64,000 nucleotides of DNA from Granulicella mallensis MP5ACTX8 (GTDB lineage Bacteria; Acidobacteriota; Terriglobia; Terriglobales; Acidobacteriaceae), in contig NC_016631.1 in NCBI RefSeq assembly GCF_000178955.2, positions 4,712,001 to 4,776,000 of the forward strand, given 5' to 3'. Position numbers and translations under genes: made by a program. Every line of letters begins with the position of its first letter. Positions within the stretch are counted from its first letter, which is position 1. The notes beneath the pieces were generated by a model, which had not been told where the DNA came from, did no database searches, and worked only from the letters and a program-made list of their open reading frames with translations. This document shows, piece after piece, positions 19,601 through 27,670 of this stretch.

Positions 19601-19865
19601 CATCTTCGGCTGCCTGCCGCTATGGACTGCGACCGGCGCGGGCGCGGCATCCCGCCGTATCCTCGGCACCGTCGTCATTGGCGGAATGCTCCTGTCGACC
19701 GCGATCGGCCTCATCTTCATTCCAGTGACCTTCTCGGTCGTCGAGTACCTGTCGCATCGCTTCGGGCGCGGCGGCAAGGGCACCACGATGGACTCGAAGG
19801 CCGACCCAGACCCCATCGAAGCCGCTGGCAGCAGCCCCACACCGCCGACCCTGGGAGGTCGCTAA
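16653..19865 (+). CDS. RND multidrug efflux pump, AcrB/HAE1 family
   Basis: The 1070-aa inner-membrane proton-drug antiporter starts with the typical FFIRRPIVAIVIAVI helix and has two halves of six membrane helices around large periplasmic loops. The proton-relay segment GLVLAIGLVVDDAIIVVEAVEH in TM4 has both aspartates, and TM10 holds GLSAKNAILIVEFAK with the key lysine. The end is a hydrophilic tail. It follows the adaptor gene by three bases, and its stop overlaps the next start (TAATG). Substrates cannot be told from the sequence. Confidence 0.96.
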   Translation: MSKFFIRRPIVAIVIAVITVIVGTVSMLTLPTSQFPEIVPTEILITATYPGADSKTLSQAVATPIEQQLNGVDNMLYMNSVSANNGVVQLFVDFDVKTDPNIDQVLAQLRVDQAQSQLPAQVTTAGLTVSKAVASPLMVVAVNSPGNKLSQDFLTNYAIINLQDQIARVKGVARVQVFGGQYALRVWVDPNKLAQLGVTAPEVIQAIQTQNNVNPAGQIGAEPIRKGQKFTYTVRTKGRLVKPEDFGKIILRANADGSILHLSDVARIELGDQAYAISGRFNQNPSGIMAIYELPGSNAVATAAAVNARMKELAVTFPQGISYDIPLDTTKAVSSGIHEIVITLLEALGLVVIVVFIFLQGWRATLIPLLAVPVSLIGTFIIFPALGFSINTLSLFGLVLAIGLVVDDAIIVVEAVEHHIDEGMEPKEATIKAMEEVGGPVVAIALILAAVFIPTAFIPGITGRLYQQFAVTIAISVLISAFNALTLSPALAALLLKPKDKQKKAGILGKVFGIFNRFFGRTTDSFVRTSGVLIHKSYFAMIGIALIAVAAVFLGSSLPGGFLPTEDQGYMFLALQLPDGASAQRTDEAQQKITASLLKTPGVQSVIAITNFSLITQVQSTNQGFFFVAFKPWEARKSKEEQLDYINASLGKQLAGNPDGIAFAFPPPSIPGIGTSGGVTMILEDRSGQDDPDILTKNLQTFLGAVNKLPEVAFAMPSYSPAVPQLYADVDQEKVLQQQVQLSDVYTTMSTFMGGYLVNYFNRFGRQWQTYVEAEASSRADIDDINKFYVRSANGSQVPLGSLVQVHKTTGPEYIYRFNEFNAAQINISAKPGYSSGQVRAALEKTFAETMPPGAGYDYSGMSYQEDKAQKGVPSYAVFGLSLLFVFLILAGLYESWTLPFSVLLTTPVAILGGYVALHIRLLENDIFATIGVVMLIGLSAKNAILIVEFAKANYESGMSISEAALSAAKLRFRPIVMTALAFIFGCLPLWTATGAGAASRRILGTVVIGGMLLSTAIGLIFIPVTFSVVEYLSHRFGRGGKGTTMDSKADPDPIEAAGSSPTPPTLGGR

Positions 19866-21295
19866 TGACGAACACACCTTTGGCCTGGCTCAACCGCGCC
19901 ACCTCTATCATCGCAATCGGTTCAATCGCTGTGGCCAGTGTCGGCTGCAACGTCGGCCCCAAGTACAAGAGACCGGTATACCCAGCGCCGCCTGCCTTCC
20001 AGGGCGCGGACGGCATACTCGTGGACGGCGATAGCCAAACCTCGATCGGCGATCGACAATGGACGGAGGTCTTCCGGGAGCCTGAGCTGCAGGGTTTGAT
20101 CCGCACCGCGCTCGCGAACAACTATGACGTCCGGATCGCAGCGCAACGCATACTCGAGCAGCAGGCACAGGTCCAGGTGGCCCGTTCCCAGCAGTTTCCC
20201 ACCATCACCGCGGGGGGCACGGGCATCGGCGTAGACATACCATCGCTGGGTAGCGGCGGCTCCTTCAGCAGCCCTATCGCTGAAGGCCTCTTCGCGCTGA
20301 ATGCCAGCTGGACCCCTGACTTCTGGGGTCTCTACCGCAAGCAGGCGGAAGCTGCGCGCGATCAACTGCTGGCACAGGTCTGGGCGCAGCGCGCGGTGCG
20401 CATGACGCTCATCGAGAGCGTCGTCACGACATATGTCCAGCTCCGCGCACTCGACAAGCAGCTTGAGATCACCAAACAGACGCTCAAGGTGCGGCAGGAC
20501 TCCGTACAGTTGACCACCGAGCTCGAGCGCGGTGGGTCCGCCCCGCTCTCTGACGTGCGCCAGGCCGAGCAACTTCTCTTCACAGCAACCTCGCAGATCC
20601 CTCAGATTGAGCAGCAGATCCAGCAGCAAGAGAACACGTTGAGCCTGTTGCTGGGTGCAAACCCCGGCCCAATAGCCCATACCGATCCGAATGCGCTGAC
20701 TCCTCCGCCGGAGTCTCTACCCACAGGGCTGCCCTCCCAGCTCCTGGAGCGCCGGCCCGATATCGGGCAGGCGGAGGCCACCCTGAAGGCGGCCAACGCG
20801 AACGTAGGCGTCGCTCGTGCGCAGTTCTTCCCGCAGCTTTCCCTGAGTGCGGCGGCGGGCGTTGGAGGGGACAGCTTTCCCACCATCTTCGGAAGCAACT
20901 CGCGGACCATCGCCGGTCTCGGCCAGCTAGCCCAGCCGATCTTCGAAGGCGGCAAACTTCACGGCCAATTGAAGCTCTCCGAGGCTACCAAGCAGGAGAT
21001 GGTGCTGAGCTATCAGAAGACCATCGCAGGCGCGCTCCGCGACGTATCGAATGCGCTGGTCGCCTCGAACAAACAACGAGCATACCGGGAGCAACAGGAG
21101 AAGCTGGTCGGGTCTGCGCAGGACGCGACGCGCCTCGCGAGGCTCCGCTACCAGGGCGGCGCGACCGCGTACCTCGAAGTGCTCACGACTGACTCGAACC
21201 TCTTCGCAGCACAGTTGAATCTTGCGATTGCAGAACAAAGCGAGGCTCTGACGCTTGTCGGGCTCTACAGCGCTCTGGGCGGCGGCTGGCAGTAG
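19865..21295 (+). CDS. Outer-membrane efflux lipoprotein (OprM/NodT family)
   Basis: A 476-aa outer-membrane factor that completes the tripartite pump. The N-terminal signal peptide ends in a lipobox (ASVGC), followed by the family's NVGPKYKRP motif. Two repeated OEP domains form the channel barrel and long helices; the segment LPSQLLERRPDIGQAEATLKAANANVGVARAQFFPQLSLSA is diagnostic (quoted in parts: LLERRPDIGQAE, ARAQFFPQLSL). ATG at 19865 overlaps the pump stop codon. A longer open frame upstream from 19622 is an artefact inside the pump gene. Confidence 0.95.
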   Translation: MTNTPLAWLNRATSIIAIGSIAVASVGCNVGPKYKRPVYPAPPAFQGADGILVDGDSQTSIGDRQWTEVFREPELQGLIRTALANNYDVRIAAQRILEQQAQVQVARSQQFPTITAGGTGIGVDIPSLGSGGSFSSPIAEGLFALNASWTPDFWGLYRKQAEAARDQLLAQVWAQRAVRMTLIESVVTTYVQLRALDKQLEITKQTLKVRQDSVQLTTELERGGSAPLSDVRQAEQLLFTATSQIPQIEQQIQQQENTLSLLLGANPGPIAHTDPNALTPPPESLPTGLPSQLLERRPDIGQAEATLKAANANVGVARAQFFPQLSLSAAAGVGGDSFPTIFGSNSRTIAGLGQLAQPIFEGGKLHGQLKLSEATKQEMVLSYQKTIAGALRDVSNALVASNKQRAYREQQEKLVGSAQDATRLARLRYQGGATAYLEVLTTDSNLFAAQLNLAIAEQSEALTLVGLYSALGGGWQ

Positions 21296-21407
21296 TCCCT
21301 GCTGCCCTCCGCCCCCGCTTCTCGTTAGCGTGTATGGGCCGGGATCGCTTCGGGATGCGGGGAGCGCCCCACTGACCACGCAGTCGTTGCAAAAGCAGGC
21401 CATAGCC

Positions 21408-23168
21408 CTATATCCCCGTCGCGAATTTCTCCCCCTCGCCGACTTGCTGCCGCCACATCGCGTAGTAAAGTCCCTTTGCTGCAATCAACGTGTCGTGGCT
21501 CCCATATTCAGCAATCCGTCCTCTTTCGAGAACATAGATACAGTCGGCATGCAATACGGTGGAAAGCCGGTGGGCAATCAGGATGCTGATCGCATGACGC
21601 TTAGCCGCGACATCGCGAATTGTCTGGCTGATCTCCTCTTCCGTCAGGGAGTCCAGAGCGGATGTCGCCTCGTCGAAGACCAGCAGTTCAGGCCGCCGCA
21701 GAAGCGCGCGTGCGATGGATAGCCGCTGCTTCTCTCCACCTGAGACTTTGACGCCCCCTTCGCCGATCACGCTGTCTAAACCGCGATTTCCGCGGGCCAG
21801 TAGGCCTTCCACTGACGCCTGCCTCAAGACCTCAAGACACTCCTCGTCCGTCGCATCAGGCCTTACAAAGCGAAGGTTCTCTCGGATCGAGCCGGAGAAC
21901 AGTTGGGAGTCCTGCGTGACGAACCCGATGCGCTCGCGTAAGTCTTCAATCGCCACTTGGTCTTCGGGCGTCCCGTTGTAGTAGATGTGCCCGCTCCTGG
22001 GTTGGTAGAGGCCAACGAGCAATTTGACGAGTGTGGTCTTGCCCGCGCCGGATGGTCCTACGAAGGCGATTGTTTGGCCACGCGACACGTCAAAGGAGAT
22101 CGAACTCAGCGCCGGGGACGATGCCGATTGGTGCTGGAAGGAGACGTCGGCAAAGCGCAACGTCTCTAGGGAGGAAAGCGATACCGGATGCTCGGGTCGT
22201 TGCTGCACCGGCATCTTCAGGATCTCCTCGAAGTTATCAAGGGAGGCTTCCGTCTCTCGATATGCGTTTACAACATTGCCCAGTTCCTGCAAAGGCCCGA
22301 ACACGAAAAAGGAGTAGATGAACAACGAGAAGAATTGACCGACGGTGATCCGTTGCGAGTAGATCAGATAGAGCATGAGGAACAGGATTGAAGTGCGCAG
22401 GAGATTGACGAAGCTTCCTTGAACGAAACTGAGACTGCGAAGATAACGCACTTTCTCTAATTCGAGCTTGAGAATTCTCTCGGTAGTCGCATTCAACCGT
22501 TCTATTTCCTGCTGCGCGAGGCCCAGGCTCTTCACCAACTCGATATTGCGTAGCGATTCGGTCGTCGCGCCAGAGAGCGCGTTGGTTTCGGTCACAATGC
22601 GCTTCTGGACGTTCTTGATCCGACGGCTCAGGAGAGAACTGAGGCCGCCGAGTAGCGGGACTGTGAGAAGGTACGCGGGCGCGATGGACCAGTGGACCTT
22701 GGCAGCATAGATCGTGACGAAGACCAGTCCGACGATCGTCGTAAACACCATGTTCACAAGCAGCGCCAGAAATTTCTCGACATCGCTGCGGACCCGCTGC
22801 AGTTTGCCGAGGGTCTCACCGCTCCGCTGGTCCTCAAATAGCGTGTACGGCAAATCGAGGGAGTGCCGGATACCGTCCGTATAGATTCGCGCGCCGACCT
22901 TCTGGGTGATGACGTTGACGAAGTAGTCCTGAAAGTTCTTCGCGATGCGCGAGACCAGTGCCACGCCGACCGCGGCGGCCAGCAACAGGCCGACACCCCG
23001 CAGGAATTGAGCACTCGTATATTCGGCGTGCCGCGTCGCATACGAGTCGATGATGTGACGGAAGATCAAAGGGTCAAGCAATGAAAAGACTTGATTGATC
23101 GCCGCCAGAACGAGCGCGGTGAGCGCCAGCTTCCAAAAGCCTTTTAGGTACTTGTACAGAGTTGCCAT
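21408..23168 (-). CDS. ABC exporter, fused permease-ATPase (MsbA-like half transporter)
   Basis: A 586-aa type IV ABC half-transporter expected to act as a homodimer. Six membrane helices fill residues about 10-310. The ATPase domain shows Walker A GPSGAGKTT, Q-loop FVTQDSQLFSGSIREN, signature VSGGEKQRLSIARAL, Walker B LLVFDEATSALD and the H-loop IAHRLST. The start is ATG 23168 with GAGGA upstream. It is convergent with the RND operon and has no partner gene, so its substrate (lipid, peptide or drug) is open. The 112 bp between it and the efflux operon show no clear hairpin. Confidence 0.92.
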   Translation of the reverse strand: MATLYKYLKGFWKLALTALVLAAINQVFSLLDPLIFRHIIDSYATRHAEYTSAQFLRGVGLLLAAAVGVALVSRIAKNFQDYFVNVITQKVGARIYTDGIRHSLDLPYTLFEDQRSGETLGKLQRVRSDVEKFLALLVNMVFTTIVGLVFVTIYAAKVHWSIAPAYLLTVPLLGGLSSLLSRRIKNVQKRIVTETNALSGATTESLRNIELVKSLGLAQQEIERLNATTERILKLELEKVRYLRSLSFVQGSFVNLLRTSILFLMLYLIYSQRITVGQFFSLFIYSFFVFGPLQELGNVVNAYRETEASLDNFEEILKMPVQQRPEHPVSLSSLETLRFADVSFQHQSASSPALSSISFDVSRGQTIAFVGPSGAGKTTLVKLLVGLYQPRSGHIYYNGTPEDQVAIEDLRERIGFVTQDSQLFSGSIRENLRFVRPDATDEECLEVLRQASVEGLLARGNRGLDSVIGEGGVKVSGGEKQRLSIARALLRRPELLVFDEATSALDSLTEEEISQTIRDVAAKRHAISILIAHRLSTVLHADCIYVLERGRIAEYGSHDTLIAAKGLYYAMWRQQVGEGEKFATGI

Positions 23169-23557
23169 TGATCGAGAATCCTCAATAAAAGACTTTGCTA
23201 AAAGCCGTTGCCAGCACGAGAGCCTATAAGGGCCTCCCCGCTCACTTAATGTTCGAGTCGTTGGGCAAGGATTTGACGCGAGCGATCATACCAACGCTCC
23301 AGAAATAAAGAGGTAGAGCTGAGATGCATCGTGTTTCCTAATCGCCCCGGCGATGAGTGATCTAAGAGGCTAATGCCACCTACCGTCTATGGCACCCCGT
23401 ATCTTGCTGTGAAATCCCAAATCGACCCGAGTGTGTTTTCTGGAATACGAAAGCAAGATACGGAGTGTTGGTTGTCTTGCATGGGAATAGCTTTCGAGAT
23501 GCAGAGAGACGAGAGCCATGTTGGCCTTCGCCATACCCGCTGCAAAAGGAAAAGACC
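23169..23557. other. Intergenic region with paired core elements and SnoaL leader
   Basis: This 389-bp divergent region between the ABC exporter and the SnoaL gene has no gene of its own. It carries one core element on the minus strand (23393-23418) and one on the plus strand (23443-23467), which together form an imperfect inverted repeat of about 16 bp arms. The 647-bp duplication starts at 23443 and includes the whole leader. Confidence 0.6.
23393..23467. repeat. Inverted pair of core leader elements
   Basis: The left arm CACCCCGTATCTTGCT (23393-23408) is the near-perfect complement of AGCAAGATACGGAGTG (23452-23467), with one mismatch. The right arm leads into the SnoaL gene. Only this copy of the element is paired; the copy at 61161-61185 lacks the left arm. 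Confidence 0.65.
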
Positions 23558-24007
23558 ATGTCGAAAGAACAAGACAACAAAGCCATCGTAGGCCGTTGGT
23601 TCACCAGCTTCTGGGGTCCCAAGTGCGACCTCAGCATCGTTGACGAACTCGCCGCCCCTGACATGCTCCTGCAGTACTCGCTGCACGAGCCCCGCCGCGG
23701 ACACGCGGACATCAAGGCGTTCATGACCGACTTCCGCGCCGCGTTCCCGGACCTCAGCTTCGGCGGGGCGGCAGACCTCATCGCCGAGGGCGACCTCGTC
23801 GTTGGCCGTTGGGTCGGCGGCGGCACGCACAGCGGGCCCGCGTTCTCCGACTTCCTGGCAGGATCGCTGCCCGCCGCGACAGGCCGCAAGATGCACTTCA
23901 CCGGAACCACGGTGCTGCGTCTTGAGGACGGCAAGATCGTCGAGGAGATCGGACTCGACGACGGCGTCACCGCGCTCACCCAGCTCGGACTCATCCGCAC
24001 CGTATAA
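23558..24007 (+). CDS. SnoaL-like / ester-cyclase family protein, copy 1
   Basis: A 149-aa NTF2-fold protein of the SnoaL-like polyketide-cyclase type. Visible family traits are GHADIKAFMTDFRAAFPDLSF, GDLVVGRWVGGGTHSG and KMHFTGTTVLRLEDGKIVEE. Such proteins have a small-molecule pocket, and many have no known substrate. The start ATG 23558 has AAGGA upstream. The deduced protein is identical to the one at 60621-61070. An in-frame open stretch before the start (from 23465) lies in the leader and is not needed. The terminator at 24016-24046 follows directly. Confidence 0.85.
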   Translation: MSKEQDNKAIVGRWFTSFWGPKCDLSIVDELAAPDMLLQYSLHEPRRGHADIKAFMTDFRAAFPDLSFGGAADLIAEGDLVVGRWVGGGTHSGPAFSDFLAGSLPAATGRKMHFTGTTVLRLEDGKIVEEIGLDDGVTALTQLGLIRTV

Positions 24008-24015
24008 CCCGGGAC

Positions 24016-24046
24016 GCAGACCGCTGCCTATGACGCCGCGGTCTGC
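24016..24046 (+). terminator. Terminator of SnoaL copy 1
   Basis: GCAGACCGC at 24016-24024 pairs with GCGGTCTGC at 24038-24046, starting nine bases after the stop codon. It is part of the duplicated block. The remaining 24047-24281 contains the end of the duplication and nothing that I can name. Confidence 0.6.
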
Positions 24047-24281
24047 TGCCCGATCTAGCCCCAGCGGCGGGAGAACTCCACATGAATACGACTGGCAGAT
24101 AGCTCTAAGGACTCCGCTGAAGCCGATCAGCCGCGCGACTTCCCGACACAGCACGGCGGTTGTGGCGGACACCGCCGGCCAGAAGAGGCCCCTGCGGGCT
24201 GACTTCGCGATATTTCGACCCAAACGTTATGAGAGCTAACCCGAATCCCGCGACAGGCGCGGTACTGATAAGGAACGAACG

Positions 24282-25157
24282 ATGTTCGCCATTACAGGAA
24301 TTACAGGACAAGTCGGAGGGGCTGCAGCACGTACGCTGCTGGCTGATGGCCATCAGGTACGCGCCGTGGTGAGGCAAGCTGAGAAGGGGAGTCCTTGGAC
24401 AGAGCGCGGCTGCGAGTTGGCCATCGCGGACTTGAATGACAAGGCATCCCTGACCTCCGCGTTCAGGGATATGCAGGGCGTGTTCGTCCTGATTCCGCCG
24501 GATTTCGACCAAGACGCCGGCTTCGCAAGTCTAAAGGCGATGGTTGCGACCATACGACTGGCCTTAGAGGAAGCCAAGCCCGCACGGGTGGTAGTTCTCA
24601 CGGCGATCGGGGCACAGGTGACGAGGCCAAACCTTCTCACTGGGATGAACAACCTTGAAAGGATGCTCGGGGACATTGCAAGCCCGATCTCCTTTGTTCG
24701 AGCTGCATGGTTCATGGAAAACGTTGCGCGAGATCTCGGTCCAGCGCGCAACGCTGGTATGGTTCCCACACTCTTCCAGCCTCTCGACAAACGATTCCCG
24801 ATGGTATCAACGGAGGACGTGGGCATAACCGTAGCGCAGTTGCTCTCGATGCTCGAACCTCTTCCTAGGTTCGTAGAGTTGGAAGGCCCAGGACGTATTA
24901 GCCCAGACGACATAGCGTCCGTTCTCGGGGACCTGTTGGGTAAAAAGGTGAACATGCAGGCCGTGCCGCGCGACGTCTGGGAAGACGTGTTCCTGGCCCA
25001 AGGCATGAAGAACCCGCTACCTCTGATACAGATGTTCGACGGATTCAACGAGGGTTGGCTCGAATTCCAGACATCTGGAGGGGACGTGAGGAAGGGTAAG
25101 ACCACCTTGCGCGAAGCGCTTGGGGCGCTCGTCCGGGCGGACCGCCCCGGGTTCTAA
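24282..25157 (+). CDS. NmrA-like NAD(P)-binding protein
   Basis: A 291-aa Rossmann-fold protein of the atypical short-chain dehydrogenase group (NmrA / QOR2-like). The nucleotide-binding motif is GITGQVGGAAARTLL near residue 5. The canonical catalytic YxxxK is not evident, as is common for NmrA-type redox sensors. ATG 24282 has AAGGA eight bases upstream. It may be read together with SnoaL copy 1, but a hairpin lies between them. It ends at a strong bidirectional terminator shared with the convergent P450 gene. Confidence 0.82.
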   Translation: MFAITGITGQVGGAAARTLLADGHQVRAVVRQAEKGSPWTERGCELAIADLNDKASLTSAFRDMQGVFVLIPPDFDQDAGFASLKAMVATIRLALEEAKPARVVVLTAIGAQVTRPNLLTGMNNLERMLGDIASPISFVRAAWFMENVARDLGPARNAGMVPTLFQPLDKRFPMVSTEDVGITVAQLLSMLEPLPRFVELEGPGRISPDDIASVLGDLLGKKVNMQAVPRDVWEDVFLAQGMKNPLPLIQMFDGFNEGWLEFQTSGGDVRKGKTTLREALGALVRADRPGF

Positions 25158-25159
25158 GG

Positions 25160-25193
25160 AGAGGAGGCCCCACAGCACGGCGGGGCCTCCTCT
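25160..25193. terminator. Bidirectional hairpin terminator
   Basis: AGAGGAGGCCCC (25160-25171) pairs perfectly with GGGGCCTCCTCT (25182-25193) around a 10-base loop, three bases after the NmrA-like stop. It may also serve the convergent P450 gene ending at 25334. Confidence 0.8.
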
Positions 25194-25333
25194 TCCCCGC
25201 TTTCAATGACAATTGAAAATGCGCGTATTGCACTTCGGAGCCACCGGAAACGGCGGCAATTGGGCACTCAAGGAATTGGCCCGGAGATGGCATCGGGCGA
25301 GCGTTGCTACAGCCTGAATTCCGTGTCTCCTCT

Positions 25334-26533
25334 CTACTTCTCCACCCAAAGTGAATCCAGTCCATTGAAACTCGGTAATGTGCGATGAACTGGGGCAAAA
25401 TCCGAATTCAGGTGCAGCCCCGGAAACCTCTCAATGATGAGAGAGAGGGCGATCTGTGTTTCCGCTCTCGCAAGAGGCGCTCCGAGACAAAAATGGGTTC
25501 CTCCACCAAAGGAGTAGTGACGCTTGTCGCTCCGCGAGATATCAAACTTCTCTGGGTCGGTGTGTATTAGCGGGTCGTGATTGGCCGCGAGCAAAGACGC
25601 AGTGATGGTCAGTCCAGCCGCCATTGGGCATCCGCCTATCTGCGTCGATGTAGTGGTGATGCGATTCCGCTCTACAATTGGGGGATCATAACGTAGCACC
25701 TCTTCAACGGCGTCTCGGACGAGTTCCGGCTGCCTGCGCAACTTTGCCAGTTCCATTGGGTGCTGCAATAGCGCAAGCAAGCCGTTCCCTATCAGGTCCG
25801 TTGTAGTGACGTTGCCAGCGACGAGCAGAAGTCGACAGCACGTTAGGATCTCTGCTTCGCTCAACTTATCGCCGTCTTCCTCGGCTTCGATCAAGACGCT
25901 GACGAGATCGTCACCGCGGTATTGTCTGCGCTCTGCGATCGCGGCAGCGAAGTAGCTATTGAGCGCATCCTTAGCTCGCAACAGCGTCGTCTGCTGTTCG
26001 GCTGTGCGCGAGGCATTGAAGAGCTGGACCATACCGTCTGACCATTCATTGAAGTCAGCCTGATCGGCCTCCCGTATGCCCAACATCTCCGCAATCACGA
26101 TTGTGGGAAGCGGCTTCGCATAGCTCTCCACGACATCGAACCGAGTCTCGCCAGCGACCTTGTCCAAGAGGCGATTGGCAATCATGGCGATCCGCGGTCG
26201 CATGGCTTCAATTGCCTGTTGATTGAAGGCTTTCGACACGAGTGCTCGTAGGCGTTTATGGTCGGGGTCGTCTAGAAGTAGCATCGAGCGCTCGAATTTC
26301 TCCCCTACCTGTAGTCGCGAGAACGATCCAGGCCTGGACTTTTCCGGGTCGACGCTCATCTCGCGGTCGAACAAGATCGACGCGACGTCCTCGGCCCTGG
26401 TAACCACCACGCGATCGAACTCTCGGTCTTGATGCACGGGATCCGTTGACCTCAGATGGTCCAGGTACTTGTGTGGATTCTCGCGAAATATCGGGTCCAG
26501 GGCCGTCAGAGCCCTTCCGGTCGGTGTCGTCAT
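25334..26533 (-). CDS. Cytochrome P450 (bacterial class I type)
   Basis: A 399-aa soluble P450. The I-helix oxygen-binding segment is LLLVAGNVTTTD, with Asn where the usual Glu/Asp or His precedes the Thr. ExxR appears as EEVLR, and the heme-binding loop FGGGTHFCLGAPLAR carries the thiolate cysteine. ATG 26533 begins MTTPTGRALTALDPIF, which fits normal P450 N-termini. An upstream in-frame extension to 26659 is rejected, although the nearest purine-rich site (GGAGAT) is about 24 bases before this ATG, so the exact start is uncertain. No ferredoxin gene is adjacent. A decayed paralogue lies at 63301-63465. Confidence 0.92.
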   Translation of the reverse strand: MTTPTGRALTALDPIFRENPHKYLDHLRSTDPVHQDREFDRVVVTRAEDVASILFDREMSVDPEKSRPGSFSRLQVGEKFERSMLLLDDPDHKRLRALVSKAFNQQAIEAMRPRIAMIANRLLDKVAGETRFDVVESYAKPLPTIVIAEMLGIREADQADFNEWSDGMVQLFNASRTAEQQTTLLRAKDALNSYFAAAIAERRQYRGDDLVSVLIEAEEDGDKLSEAEILTCCRLLLVAGNVTTTDLIGNGLLALLQHPMELAKLRRQPELVRDAVEEVLRYDPPIVERNRITTTSTQIGGCPMAAGLTITASLLAANHDPLIHTDPEKFDISRSDKRHYSFGGGTHFCLGAPLARAETQIALSLIIERFPGLHLNSDFAPVHRTLPSFNGLDSLWVEK

Positions 26534-26681
26534 CTTCTGATTGTTGATGTTCGTATCTCCTCTATGTTCCCTGAGGTCGCAACATCGCGCTCCAGGTTCT
26601 GCGGTAGGAACACGAATGCCTAGCGGATATTCCCCGGCCACCGCGTTCGGGGCCGTCATCTACTCGTCAGTGGCTTTGCAA

Positions 26682-26849
26682 TCACCCCGTCCCAGAGGCA
26701 ATGGGGTAGAAGCGAACACCTTCCCTAGATCGATCCGGCGCTTCAAGAAGAGCAGCGGTGTCGTAAGCCAGATAGCCAGGTGTAACGATCTGTCCTTGGA
26801 TGGACGAACGAATCTTGTCCCAAGCACCTAGCTTAGGAATCTTGTTCAC
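26682..26849 (-). pseudogene. N-terminal relic of a FAD-linked (BBE-type) oxidase
   Basis: From GTG 26849 the minus strand reads a 55-codon frame with AWDKIRSSIQGQIVTPGYLAYDTA, here in pieces WDKIRSSIQGQIVTPG and YLAYDTAALLEAP. This resembles the start of berberine-bridge-type FAD oxidases (LRxxxxGxVVxPGDxxYDxAR). The frame then stops, and the FAD-binding histidine region is missing, so only a stub remains. The rest of 26534-27670 shows no supported gene. Confidence 0.35.
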
Positions 26850-27670
26850 GGATACATTCCTTCTTCATCCAAAACCTCGCGTCTGCTGATAAGACTTGCC
26901 GAGCACGGCTCCCTTTCGAACTCCACGCAGTAGTCCCAATACACCTCAGAGCGCGATCTATTCTTTCGACCCATAGTTTTTGAGTCGGACGCCTTCGACG
27001 CCGCGCGTATATCGAGAAACCGCGGGGCGCGCCTGATTGACTGGGAGCAAGTCCTAGTCAAGGACAAAAAGGGTTCTATCACGCCTCGATTCTCGGAATA
27101 GATTTGGCGCCTCAGTGTTATGACCGGAAGCCGCTCTCGATTCACGGCTAACTTTCGATCGCAGAGCCTTGATGCTCACACGCATTGTCAAGGAACCCTC
27201 TGTCTCAACGATCTATTGGCACAGCAGGCTTTGCCTAGCACGACCGGCACTGCAGTCTTCGCCGCGCACGACAACGACATTCATGGAGACTTTCCTGATG
27301 ATTCCATTCCTCGGTCCTGAGTTTGTAGCGTGGCTAACGGGGCCTATCCCGGAGCCGTGCAAAGAACAAGCGCGCCCCACGCCTACAACTCAACAACCCC
27401 TTGGCCAAAGAGCCCCGTCGACCAGTGTTTGCATACGTATCCTATGTTTTCTTCAGCTTCTCCCTACTCCAAGGTCGCCCGTCGATTCCAAGCACTTGAA
27501 TCATTGACGAGAAAAGTGTGCAAGACACAGTGCGCCTGGGTCGAACCGCCTATTCCTCGCCAAGCAACTTGGTGTAACCGCTTGGTCAATGCGGGCGGGG
27601 ATAAGCCAATCCAGGGGAGCCAATCCAACAGAGCTAAACAATTTTGTCCATAAGAATCTTCAGGAGAATC
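26850..27670. other. Gap without supported genes
   Basis: About 820 bp upstream of the S53 protease. Open frames here (for example 26846-27145 minus and 27169-27507 plus) lack ribosome binding sites and recognisable motifs. It presumably holds the protease promoter and decayed sequence. Confidence 0.4.

Larger units (their letters stand above)
23443..24089 (+). repeat. 647-bp inverted duplication, copy 1
   Basis: The segment matches the reverse complement of 60539-61185 over its whole length as far as I compared it: the leader, the SnoaL gene, its hairpin and the first bases of a following ATGAATAC. Both copies measure 647 bp. In this copy the ATG at 24082 leads to nothing, whereas in copy 2 it is the start of a real membrane-protein gene, so copy 1 is probably the derived one. 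Confidence 0.9.

Noticed and set aside
19622..19864. Extension of the outer-membrane efflux gene into the pump gene
   Set aside because: The lipobox signal peptide begins at 19865, which overlaps the pump stop.
23443..24089. The 647-bp duplication as an insertion sequence
   Set aside because: It contains no transposase gene, and I saw neither terminal inverted repeats at both ends nor target-site duplications.
26846..27145. 99-codon minus-strand frame
   Set aside because: No supporting start site or motif; it overlaps the region of the FAD-oxidase stub in another frame.
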